Positions 34,701-45,389 of a stretch of DNA of 64,000 bases are shown piece by piece. This DNA is from Micromussa lordhowensis (Eukaryota; Cnidaria; Anthozoa; Scleractinia; Lobophylliidae). How positions within the stretch are numbered: the first letter of the stretch is position 1; each line of letters opens with the position of its first letter. The notes below the pieces were generated by a model, which saw only the letters and a program-made list of their open reading frames with translations, had not been told where the DNA came from and made no database searches. Position numbers and translations under genes: made by a program. The stretch lies in NCBI GenBank assembly GCA_964020085.1, contig OZ026606.1, positions 15,665,349 to 15,729,348 of the forward strand, given 5' to 3'.

Positions 34701-37700
34701 CTTGTGCAGGTTTAGTTTACTGAAAAAGTTGAAGCAATTAAAGCTTCAACAAGTAGGCTTTTGCAGTTGTCAGACAAGCAATTTCAGGTCTAAAGTGTAG
34801 TTTAAATTATTTTACTAATATATAATATTTCTGTTACTGATATATTAAAATTTTGTCCATTAGGTTCAAGTGCACGTGTCAATGAGCAACGGTGAAGAGT
34901 TTTCACGTGTTCACTCACCTTCTGCTGTGTGGGTTCAGTCCATTAGTACACGTGGATTTGAGGTCTGTTCACGTGAAACAGGGACTGGATCAAATAAAAC
35001 TGGAATTATCAACTGGCTGGCCTATCAAAATCATCCAAAAATGATGCATGGCAGTGTGAATTTTCAAGGAATGTGGACATCAGAGAGCAAATGTGACAAA
35101 GTTACATTCTCACAGGTTAGACACAACCGTACATGTATATATCAAAGAGAAAACCGTACATGTATGTATCAATGTATGTCCTTGTTAGATTGAGAGTTAA
35201 TCGAAATTTAATTTTATGTTTTGATGAACAAATTTAAAATCCAATTAAGTTACAGAACCCAAAAACGTAATTTGCAAAAACCTAACCTGACGCTATGGTT
35301 TACAAAACAAGTGGAACTGAAATTCTCATGTTAGCTAAGTATTAAAACCAGTATCATAACACACTTTTGAGCATTATCAATGTTTATCATAACACACTTA
35401 TGGGCACGTTACTTCCTTCTTCTCTAGGTACCTGAAGCATTAGTTCAGTAAAGGGTTGGCTATATGCTTTTATGTGATTTCCGTTATTTTTGCTATTTCT
35501 CGCAACGTGCTAACAACAATTCTAAAACAATATTAACTACTCCCCATTAACTTTCTCCTTTGCTTACAGTTCATTAAAAACATGGAAATGTTGTGTTTAA
35601 TTTCATACTGTTAAGCTGGTCTTCAGGCACAATGACTAGCCAAAGAAGACTCCTTCAATGCATGAATTGTAACATCAGTTTGTGTAATTTACAGAGTTTT
35701 GGCGGTAGACCTTCAGTGTTTGTCTCAGCTAAGTACGCGCGTAGTACAAACTCTGATGACGCAATGTATGTTTGGTTGGAGAACGTGAATTCTGGAAGTT
35801 TCGAAGTATGCATCCGGGAATTCTTGTCATTTGACGGAAAGCATCAAGACACAATTGTGGTACGTGAAATCTTGTTAATGTATATTTGAGAGTTCAGTAA
35901 GAGTCCATTAGTGCAAAGGCGTGAGTACCAACCCTTGGAGTGTTTACTACTACAGCCACTGTCGTCCAGGGCACTTAAGCATCGCAACATATATATAGTG
36001 GACCGCTTTGCTTTAAAGCGCTCTTCTCTTTCTGCTGCCAGAATACTACACAATATGTTTTAAAGAAAATTAATTTTAAAAATGAATTCTTCAGTTAAAA
36101 TTTAAATTTTCATTTTATAATTTGCTTGTTTTCCTTAATTCTCTCCGTTTATCTACTTTTGTTTCGTCAATAATGGTTAGCTTTGATGCTTCGTTCTTTT
36201 TTTAGAATTTATTATGTCTTTGTTGACGAGTAGCATCTTAAAATATTTTCTGTTTTCTTTACAGGATTGGTTCGCTTTTCTTGGCAATGGTTCTGAGTTT
36301 AATTTCACGTTGGTAGGAGAAGCGTTTTTCCCCAACACTGGAAACCCAACGGCTGACGATAACTTTGGCTTCTGTCAAGTAAGTGTATTTGATAGGCAGG
36401 TGTCAGTCATCTCATAGACATTTTTCATCTCAGCTGATAGGTCTGACATTATCATCTATTTGCAAATTTGAAAGGCTATCCAACAAACACATTAACGTAT
36501 TCAACAAAATGGCAATTACTAGAGTGGTTGTCTTAAGACTATCTTCTGATATTTCCTTCGTGTTAAATCTTACTGCATAGGAAAATTGCAATTTGACTGG
36601 TTTAAACGCCTTTAATTTTCTGTTTCTCTTCTCAGCTAGTGCAGTTCAACACTACCTTTTATTCGTCACCAGTTGTACTTGTGTCTGTTCATCATGATCA
36701 CGATCGTAAAGTGAAAAACCACATTCCACCAGAATACAACATAATAACAGCCTGGGTCGAGGTAAGACATAACTCGTTCTTTTAACGGCAGTTTGGTCAG
36801 CTCGTTATTCTCTCGGAAGCTAGCGTGCAAGCTCGTGCAGACACAGGTCACACATTAATCACAGTATCCAAGGAATAGTCTCTAGCCCATTAAGTCCATT
36901 AACAATGTACGCCAATCCGGTTTATTGTAAAAAGTTAAATGACGTTGAATATTTCACTTCTCCTTTAGGAAGTTGGTCTGACAGCCATGAGGATTTGCGT
37001 CAAAGACTTGAGTGGATCAGGAAGTGAACACGACCCTCTGTCTGTCAGCTATGTTGTCATTGGAGGTTTGTATTATGTACTATTTATAATCTTACTCTGG
37101 ATAAAACTTAATCCTATCATTAAACACTTGGTCACCCAGAAGGAGATAACAAAAGAAAGTTGCAATCATTTACATATTCACAATAAATATTCTGTCAGTT
37201 TGGCAAGGTAAGGTAAAGTCTGCATATGAGCCAAGTGGCCCATCAGGCCGGAGCTTATCCTGGTTTCTGTTGGACGAAGCAACTAAGAGTATTTGTACTC
37301 CCCCCTGGATGGGATGCTAGTCCATCGCAGGGTTACCCCCAGCATCAGTTAAATTTCGTCGGTACCTATTTATACACCTGGGCCGGGTTGTTCGAAAGCC
37401 GGTTAACGCTAATCCAGGATTAAAAGTTAACCGAAGCATTATTTTTTTTTGCATAAAAATGATTTTCGCTTCCTACTTTTTGTTTAGTTTGAGATTATTC
37501 AAATTCAAAAGAGAAGGCCAAAAGTATAAACAGAAAAGATCTCCGAAAAGTTGCTAAAATCAAAATCAAAATTCTCGCTAACCCTGGGTTAGCTTAATCG
37601 GGCTTTGAACAACCCGGCCCTGGGTGGAGAGAGGCATTCTGAGAGTTAAGTGTCTTGCCAAGAACACAATACAATGTCCCCGGCCAGGGCTCAAACCCGG

Positions 37701-40700
37701 ACCGCTTGATCCGGAAACGAGCGCACTAACCATGCGGCCACTGCGCCTCCACAATTCTGTCAATTTGTATGTACAAAAGTGATGTTGAACTGAAAGAGTT
37801 TAAAGTTTTTTTAAGCGACTGCACCTAGCCTTCAGTACTTAGAACTTTGAACGACTATTAAAAAAGGTTGGATAATTTAGGAACAAATCACTTGCTGATG
37901 TCATTAGTTGTTACGGTGTACTTCCCGATTATGAAATCAAATTGTAATGCAGCCATACTTGACAGTTGTAAAGGCAAAACAGCTAGTGTTGGCCTACTTC
38001 CATACCCAAACTGCCTGCAAACTATTATTTTGTTTTGCAGATCTGAACCCATGCCTTGACGTGCATTGTCCATCATTTGGAGTGTGTAAGACTTTTAGCG
38101 CTCATGAAGCTCGCTGTGTATGTTATGAAGACTGCCCTTCCTATCATGACCCAGTGTGCACCGCGAATGGGACAACATACGACAACAAATGCTGGCACGA
38201 GCTGTACTACTGCAGAGGACTGGAGAATAATCTTGTGTATCACCCAGGAAGCTGTGAGGGTAAGGAAGGAAAAGTCTGTTCTAATCTTCTATCGCAAGAG
38301 GTGGATGGCTTATCGGTGCTAGGTTTCTGTGGTTTGATTAGAGAACTCTGCCTGAAAGGGATTCTTAACATTTAAATTCCAGTTCGGAGAGAGAAATTCT
38401 CTAAGTAAAATGTAAAACCCAAGAAGACACTTGCACTACAATGAAGTACTTACTCGCTGACATACTCACTGCTTATTTGCTGATTTTCATAAAAGAGAGC
38501 CTTTCCAAATTAAAATTTGAAGATATCAGGTGAAAGATTCTTGTAGTCTTTAAATTCTTTCCATAGGTTAGTTACTTAAAAAAAGATCTGACAGGTAAGG
38601 CAAATGATTAGAAAAACTACTTTTTCAATTCATTGGCAGGTTTCCCAATTGTGCACGGTCGAGTGAAACTTCTTCGTGTTCCAAAGTGGTCCGATTCAAG
38701 CTGTCAGACGGTCACTTTTCCGCCATACCGGTTTTATCCAGATAAACCGGTCCATGTCCAGATAACCGTCAATCACATGAATCTAAATGATTCTGAAACT
38801 GTGCACGACGCCATAACGTCCTGGACTGAAAACATTAATACAAAGAATTTTACAGTTTGCGCAATGCAATCTGGAAGAAAGAGCAACAACTTTAATCCAT
38901 TTGCGACTGTTGATTGGATGGCGTATCAGGGCGCACCGCCTAAAGGAATGACGGGAGAAATCAAGATGCAGAAATGGTGGTCTGGAACAAATTGTGCAGA
39001 TGTGACTTTTCCCAAGGTAGGATTAGCTGCCTTTTCCTCTTTTTTTGAGAGATTGATGTAAACTTTAAAACCAGGCCTTTAGTTCAATGACTGATTGAAT
39101 TCCTGTGCGGTTATAGTGGTCAAACGAGGTTAACAACTTTGTAAATATAAAAATGCCGTAACCTGTAAAAGAATTCTAAGTGGCTTTTGGACAAATTCAA
39201 GGTTTCATATTTTAGAGAAGTTGTCGTTGTTTTTCCAGTAAATTAAGGGTAGGGTATACCCTGTCCTAGTTTATAACTGCAAAATTAAAAATAAAATTGA
39301 TAAGAGCATTTTTCCTTGGTCTACACTCAAACTAGAGCAATCCAGCATTAAAGTGCGAAAAGCTTTTCAGTGGAAGCTCTCCCCCTGCTCCTGATTCAAC
39401 TTTTTTTAAGGAGATGTACATTTCATTGCGAGGTCGCTTGTTTGAACCGCCATTTCTGCCAGGAATACGTACTGTTTAGATACCTGATTTCAAATTTCTT
39501 TTTTTTTTAGTTTGAACTGTATTGGTTTTCCATCACAAAGGAGAGAATTGTCTTACCAAAAAGGATAATTGTAGCTGTCATAACAAGATCATGCCCCTTC
39601 CTGAACTATCTTCTAATTGTTGCAAGATTGCAGAAGGAATCAAACCTTTCCAAATGATAAGGCTTTTGAATTCAAAGTTCAATAAAAATATGAAACAGAA
39701 TTCTATATTGCGCGTACTAGCAACAATATGAAATTTTTAAGAGAAAAGCGGGCGACTTTTTAAACATCGTAACATCCTTTTCTGTTTTGTTTTCAGCGAG
39801 AAAAATTTGTAGAGGGGGGGGGGGGGGAGGAATTGGGGGGTTGGGGGTTAAGGGTATATGTCAAGCAATTCTGTATTTCAAGGTCCAAGTCATTTATCAG
39901 TTTTTTTCTATATCTAGTGAATACCCTTTGTAACAATTGTATGTTTTAGCCTTGACTGATTAGCTTTGATTTCTAGAACTAGTAACTATAAGTATTACTT
40001 TGTTTTATGTAGTGTCAGTATTGTAATATTAATTTGGATAGTGTAATAAGGGTGGTAATGTATGTGTTTTGTAGTACTTAAATTTAAAATAAGAGAACAA
40101 AAAAAAACTATTCGATATACTTTTTCAGAACAAGTTTAAGGATGAGCCTGCAGTACTCATAACAGCAGAACATCTAAGGACTGGTAAGGAGTACGATGCC
40201 GCGCTGATCTGGACAGCGGATGTAACCAAGAACTCATTTAAAGTCTGCCTCAGAGAATTGCAAAACTTTGATGGAAAACATGAAGATATTAGTGTGGTAC
40301 GTACTTCATAACTAAATACCACGACAAATGTTTTAGTCAATTAAGACCACGCAGAGAAAGATTATCTATTTGTCCACCTCCAGCCACTTGAAATATGCTA
40401 GGACACTATCCTTGGTTAAATAGCACAACAACTTACAATCATGAGTAAACTTGCGCTTTTGGCGTTTTTCCGCACACGCCGGAGGTGAGCCTAATCTCTC
40501 CCCCACCCTACATACAATGTTAAAAACTGGTACCTGCAATTCCACCTGATTTTAAACATTGTATTGGGTGGGGGAACAGCAACGCGTTTTTAAAAGGATA
40601 GTAGTGCATTGTAAAACACAGATAATTACATAAGTGTTCAAAGGACTTTTGTCCTCGAATGGAGACCCAGGCTTCTCTCCCCCTCCAACTTTTGCTTGGG

Positions 40701-43700
40701 AACGGGTTCAATGCAGTGAAAATATTCAGAAAACATGGATAGGTGGAGCAAGACTATAAGTTTAAGTTTTCAATCTGTAGAATGAACCTCTTTACTATTT
40801 TTTTTTTCAAATTGTCTAGTAATCCGCGTAGCAAGATATGATGGGGGACCGGTTCGGAGAAATACGGCCTCTTTCTTTTTTAGCTCGGATAACGACGTAG
40901 TCATTGACGCAGTCATTATCTGAGATACAGGTATGGGTGGAAATGGGGCGCTCTTTCCTTCCTTCCGTTCTTCGATTCCTGTTAACTTTTCCTACATTAG
41001 CTGATTAGTATTTAAAGCGGCGGCAGTCGCTTGCTTCCATGTCGGAAAAGATCAGTATTCACCAAGTGATTTGTTTCGTGGCTCATTTCTGTACGGTCGA
41101 CAGCGTATATTTTTTAGCTTGAAGTTCTCGCCGGCTGTTAAACCAATTCCATGCTGTTCAATGGAAGTAGCGCTTCAATGGAAGTAGCAATTGTAAGGGA
41201 AAGTCTTCATCATTTTTCCATCGCAATCCTATCTGACACTTGTGATAATAACTTAGTGATGTGCTTAATGTGATATTTTATCGGAAAGCAAGCGCTGTGT
41301 TTTGTTAATTCTTTTTGTAAGCTTCGGAAAGGCAAACGCTGTGTTTCGGTGAACTTTGTTTTATATATATTAATAAGAAAAAAAAAGGTGAAAAAAAAAA
41401 AACGTTTGCGCCCTCAAGGACTTGAACTCAAAACCCCTCGCTTAGCATGCGTTCATCTACTCCACTGCGCCACATCGAGATCTGATGTATTAATTGTGAA
41501 ACATATTCACTATATTGCTTTTGACAAAAACGCTGGGTTGTTAGAACAGCAGGCTTATGTAAAAAGAGTAGCACGAAAGTCCTACGAGTCGATGGCTGGT
41601 TCCAGCTCATCCTTCATATAAGTCGTTGCCGAGCTCGTTGCCGGTGAATTATTGTCTTTCTGGTAATGTTTCTTATCCGTGCATTCGTGGATCTGTTTGG
41701 ATGTTCGACAATGGCGTAATTCGTCACTCAGTGGAGCTGGAGTGGCGAGAGAATGACAGTACAACTTGATGTAATTTCGAACAACTTCGTTCGGACATGT
41801 GCCGGAATCATTGGACTTGCGCTATTAAATTAATACAAAAACTCCATTCTCAGCCTTTCATAAATCATTATCAAAGCTCAGTGGCTCACAGCCACTTACA
41901 TGTGTCGAACACAGCTTTTCTAAAATCTTTTCCACAAACATTTCACACAGGGAATTCTAGAACATTTTTTTAAATCCCTATACTAAATCGCTTACATTTT
42001 ATTACAGAACTGGTTAGCGTTTTCTAAACTTCACAAACCGCTCTTCACTGAACATGGCTCTGTCAAGTTTCCAAACGCAAACCCACCAACAGATGAAAAT
42101 AACAACGCGTATTGCGAGGTAAGTTTACAGCTGTATGGGAAATCAATAAACAATGGGAAAAATAGAGAAAGCTGAATTTGTCTCTAGATGTTATTCTAGA
42201 TGAAACTAAGTAAGTATTTAAGAAGTTCTCAACGTTTCGATTTGTGTACTAACAATATGACTAGCCGCTAATATGGTGTGCATTTGCGATGTAGAATGCG
42301 CATACAGTTAAGAATAAAATCCAGAGATAATGTTGTAGAAACAGTATAATAAAAAGGTTTAATAACTTTCTCATGTTATAGTTTGTGCAGTTTGCACGAA
42401 GTTATAACATTACACCATCAGTCCTGATATCAGCCAATCACAGCACAACAGCGAGTGGAAACTCGGCACCAGTTCATAACGGTATCACAACATGGATTGA
42501 GGTACAATACTACTTACAACCAATTACGAAATAAACGCTTTTTTAAAAATTCTTCCCTCGTGGAGAAATTCATTGTTACATATGTGCTGTTTGGTATTTA
42601 AATCGATGTCTGCCACAGATTAGATACCGAGTCAGATAGAAATTACTTGAGTGTTTTGTTCATTTCCCATTTCCAGTTCATGAAATATTGTAGTACGAAC
42701 AAAAGATTATTGCTCAGAAAATTACACTGACTTCTCAGAAAATTTCACTGACTTCCTTTAAAATTAGAACAAGAACTGCGCGTGCAGACGACTTTTTCCA
42801 CCATTATCGTCATCATCATCATTATTAGTAGTATTAATGACTATAGCACTATGTTTGTTTCATATATTTTCAGAACATGAATACGTCTGGATTCAGAACT
42901 TGTGTCAAGGAACTGTATGAGACAAGATATGATCCAGTGTCAGTTAGTTACACAGTCGTTACAGGTTAAAATATGTTTTTTTTTACCATGCCCAGTTGAA
43001 CAAACAATAATACATCACCATTTTATTAAACACAAAGCGCTGACAAACATTTGTTCTATTCTCAGACATCTGTGATCCTAGTTGGAGCTACTTTAATGGC
43101 TACTGCTACTTTACAAGTGTAATTTGTACAAACTGGACCACAGCGGTGCAAAAATGTCGACAAGAAGACTCGGTTCTTGTTGATGTCAGCAGCAATGAAG
43201 AGAATGTGTATTTACAGCATCGACATAATGGTGCCAAATCTTGGCTGGGCTTGAATGATAGAGCCACAGAAGGCGACTTTACTTGGGAAAATCGAGGAGA
43301 AGGAAACTTTACAGCTTGGGCCAAAAATCAACCAAATAATTTCAGAGGAGAAGATTGTGTACACGCACTTGGTGTGGAATACAGCTATGAATGGAATGAT
43401 GTGCAGTGTAGCAATTGTCATCCCTACACTTGCAAGAAAGGTAAAATATAAATCATTGTGATTAGCCGGGAAGTAAATGTTTAAATATTACGATAGTTGA
43501 CTTACAGTCGTTCCTCAACGTTGTAGTCTTTTGGTGCTTTGCTAGAAGGTAGGCTTCAAATACTGTGAACCTTATAATCGGACATAAATTGATCATGACT
43601 TTCATACAGAGAATAGAACCCAGGATTTGAAAATTATCACAACTGTGCATTATTTAATATCAACAAAAAAAAACAAGGTTTATCCTTTTTTTACAATTTA

Positions 43701-45107
43701 TACATCCATACAATAAAATGAAAAAAGAATTACTTAGAAAGCCTTGTCACACTGAGTGTGTTCTACTGGAAATCGTTGGATCTGATTGGTTCTCTTATTG
43801 TTATTTATTCGCCGATAACGTTTGATAGAAAAACATCGCGCGTATCATGTTGCCCTTAATGGCGAAAGCATAGAAAGCACACAATCTTGTTGAGTAGGAT
43901 GAAAGTAAATAAAGGAATGAAAAGAATGAATAGGTTACCTTTTATTTCTCCTCATCTCTTACACGAACTTACAGAAAAAAACCCGCTACCTTCCTCTCCT
44001 GCAAAGCACTGGAGAGATAAACGTGGTTTATATATAATTTGATTATATTTAAACCAGAAAATTTCATGCACAGGGTGAAAAGGCGTAGGCATAGCCTCGT
44101 AGGCATGAGTTTAGTGTTACAGTCGTTTGCAAGACATGTAGGTAGCGGTTTTTTTTTTCTGTAAGAGTTCGCATAATAGATGGCAACAGGAGACAAAGGT
44201 AAACTATTTATTGTTCTCATTCCTTTATTTACTCTCATCCTACTCAACTAGATTGTGTGCTCTCTGTGGTAAAAGCTAGTTCTGTTCTACTTTTACTCAG
44301 TTTTGTTACGTGGTTTCCTAACTTCCTACGTAGCCTTAGATTTCACTGAATTAAAGTTATGCTGTCTGGTCAACAGATCTAAATGAATGCGAGAGAAAGA
44401 CAAATAACTGTCATCAGCATGCCAGTTGTACAAATGAACGAGGATCATATTCATGCAAGTGTAACCACGGTTACACTGGAGATGGCATCGAATGCATTTA
44501 CCGGTATGACACTTCCTGCTCTAATATCACAACAAACGGCGGTGGTGTAACCGGAAATTACGTCATTGATCCAGATGGCGAGGGAGGCCTGGCACCATTC
44601 AATGTTTACTGTGACATGAGTGACAAAAACGGAGTTGGCGTTACAGTCATCCGTCACGACAGTGAAAGCAGAACACACGTGAATGGATTTGAAGAAAAGG
44701 GTAGTTACTCACGTGATGTTCATTACAAAGGAGCGAGTCTCTCTCAGCTGGCGAGTCTCACCAGAGTCTCATCTCACTGTGAGCAGTTTATCAAGTACGA
44801 GTGCCATCATTCAATGTCGGTAGGGAGCGGATATGCCTGGTGGTTGTCACGTGATTCTACTCAGATGACGTACTGGGGTGGAGCATCACCTGGCAGTGGT
44901 AAGTGCGCATGCGGAATGACCAACTCATGCGCAGGTGGACAAGGCTGTAATTGTGATAAGAATGACAACATATGGCGTGAAGACAGCGGTCTCCTAACTG
45001 ACAAGACAACACTGCCCGTTAAACAGCTCAGGTTTGGTGATACAGGCGCTGGAAACGAGGAAGGTTACCACACACTGGGAAAACTGAAATGCTATGGCAT
45101 AGCATGA
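29012..45107 (+). CDS. secreted mosaic lectin: H-lectin x3, Kazal, H-lectin x3, CTLD, EGF, fibrinogen-like
   Basis: Fifteen exons: 29012-29096, 34239-34387, 34864-35115, 35695-35859, 36265-36378, 36636-36761, 36969-37065, 38041-38259, 38640-39016, 40129-40296, 42008-42118, 42382-42501, 42874-42964, 43066-43440 and 44377-45107. All introns are GT/AG and the phases sum to 3180 nt, 1059 residues. Residues 1-26 are a signal peptide. H-type-lectin-like units (VQVHVS, GFEVC, INWLAYQ patterns) fill about 50-329. A Kazal unit (CVCYEDCPSYHDPVC) is at 330-402, and three more H-lectin-like units at 403-691. A C-type lectin domain (SWLGLNDRATEGDFTWENRG, WNDVQC) is at 692-816. A calcium-binding-type EGF (DLNECERKTNNC) and a fibrinogen-like module of the contactin-associated-protein type (FNVYCDMSD) complete 817-1059. 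It is presumably an extracellular carbohydrate-binding or matrix protein; the ligand is unknown. The exon model is strong; the name is not assigned. Confidence 0.92.
31244..31324. repeat. 81 bp hairpin MITE
   Basis: AATCTCGTTCCCAGAGCCCA at the left is mirrored by GGGCTCTTGGAACGAGATT at the right. It lies in intron 1 of the lectin gene. Confidence 0.75.
31744..32985. repeat. 1.24 kb hexanucleotide satellite, about 206 units
   Basis: Starts as (AAT)n, becomes (AATGAT)n to about 31888, then (ATTGAT)n to about 31981, then (GCTAAT)n to about 32090. A mixed block of GATAAT and GCTAAT follows to about 32160, and then nearly pure (GATAAT)n to 32985 with one AACGAT variant. It produces long repeat-only open frames on both strands (430-450 codons of Ser-Leu, Ile, Asn-Asp or Ile-Met) that are not genes. 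It lies in intron 1 of the lectin gene. Confidence 0.98.
33050..33590 (-). pseudogene. LINE reverse transcriptase C-terminal relic
   Basis: Minus-strand frame 33583-33314 contains SDSFKYLGAVINQTMSWSEH and KINQRIGMIKRIRHLF, typical of the thumb/C-terminal region of non-LTR reverse transcriptases. Downstream on the same strand comes non-coding DNA ending GGCCCCCGGATACAAATT, which runs directly into the ATCATT-type satellite. The 5' part is missing. Confidence 0.7.
33694..33843. repeat. hairpin MITE, about 150 bp
   Basis: AATAGAGCACTTTTTCTGTG and TATATAGCCTCATCTAAAC are mirrored at the right arm, which ends CGCTCTATT. A related TCATCTAAACACAC stretch follows at 33910. A small separate hairpin (GGACCTCAAGGTCC) is at 34044. 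Confidence 0.75.
34508..34590 (+). repeat. tRNA-like SINE head or tRNA pseudogene
   Basis: A-box-like GTAGCTCAGTGGATAGAGC and B-box GGGTTCGATTCC are spaced as in a tRNA, and the ends GAGTTCTC and GGGGACTC pair with wobbles. The anticodon stem does not pair well, so a functional tRNA is unlikely. It lies in intron 2 of the lectin gene. Confidence 0.6.
37209..37751 (-). mobile_element. tRNA-derived SINE interrupted by a MITE
   Basis: The head on the minus strand is GGAGGCGCAGTGGCCGCATG with B-box-like GGGTTTGAGCCCTGG. The body matches the copy at 5241-5437. It is split at CCTGG by the element at 37382-37618. It lies in the intron between lectin exons 7 and 8. Confidence 0.75.
37382..37618. mobile_element. 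237 bp MITE nested in a SINE, CCTGG target duplication
   Basis: TIRs are GCCGGGTTGTTCGAAAGCC and the inverted form ending TTTGAACAACCCGGC. CCTGG is present on both sides (37377-37381 and 37619-37623) but only once in the sister SINE at 5298-5302. Same family as 13531-13672. Confidence 0.85.
39810..39852 (+). repeat. G-rich tract, possible G-quadruplex
   Basis: Long G-runs (about 14 G, then GGAGG, GGGGGG, GGGGG) lie within 40 bp in the intron between lectin exons 9 and 10. It is a low-complexity stretch; function is unknown. Confidence 0.5.
41405..41480 (-). repeat. tRNA-like SINE fragment or tRNA pseudogene
   Basis: On the minus strand TGGCGCAGTGGAGTAGATGA and GAGTTCAAGTCC resemble A and B boxes. 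The ends do not form a convincing acceptor stem. It lies in the intron before lectin exon 11. Confidence 0.4.
43876..44261. repeat. MITE-like inverted repeat, 386 bp
   Basis: AGCACACAATCTTGTTGAGT at the left pairs with CAACTAGATTGTGTGCT at the right. The inner arms pair ACAGAAAAAAACCCGCTACC with GGTAGCGGTTTTTTTTTTCT. It lies in the last intron of the lectin gene. Confidence 0.75.
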
Positions 45108-45383
45108 GCACTATCACCTTGATGAAGCTTTTCAGTTGAAAAAATGTTTGGCCAAGCTTCATATTTTTTTCTAATAATCGTAAGGCTAAGTTTCTTTGTA
45201 TGAATGTATGGAGTACAAACCAATTCGTTTCAAAAAATGCAAGCGAGGTTAAGAAATAGGTTTTTTAAGGTTTGCTATTTCGTCGCCATGGTATAAAACA
45301 AGTGAGTTCCGTACCCCTCAGCGACAGATTCGAAACATAACAGCTTCGTGAATAACTGTAGTGTAACTAGATACCAATGAAAG

Positions 45384-45389
45384 AATAAA
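45384..45389 (+). terminator. polyadenylation signal of lectin gene
   Basis: AATAAA lies 277 bp after the stop codon, the first clear signal downstream. Confidence 0.55.
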
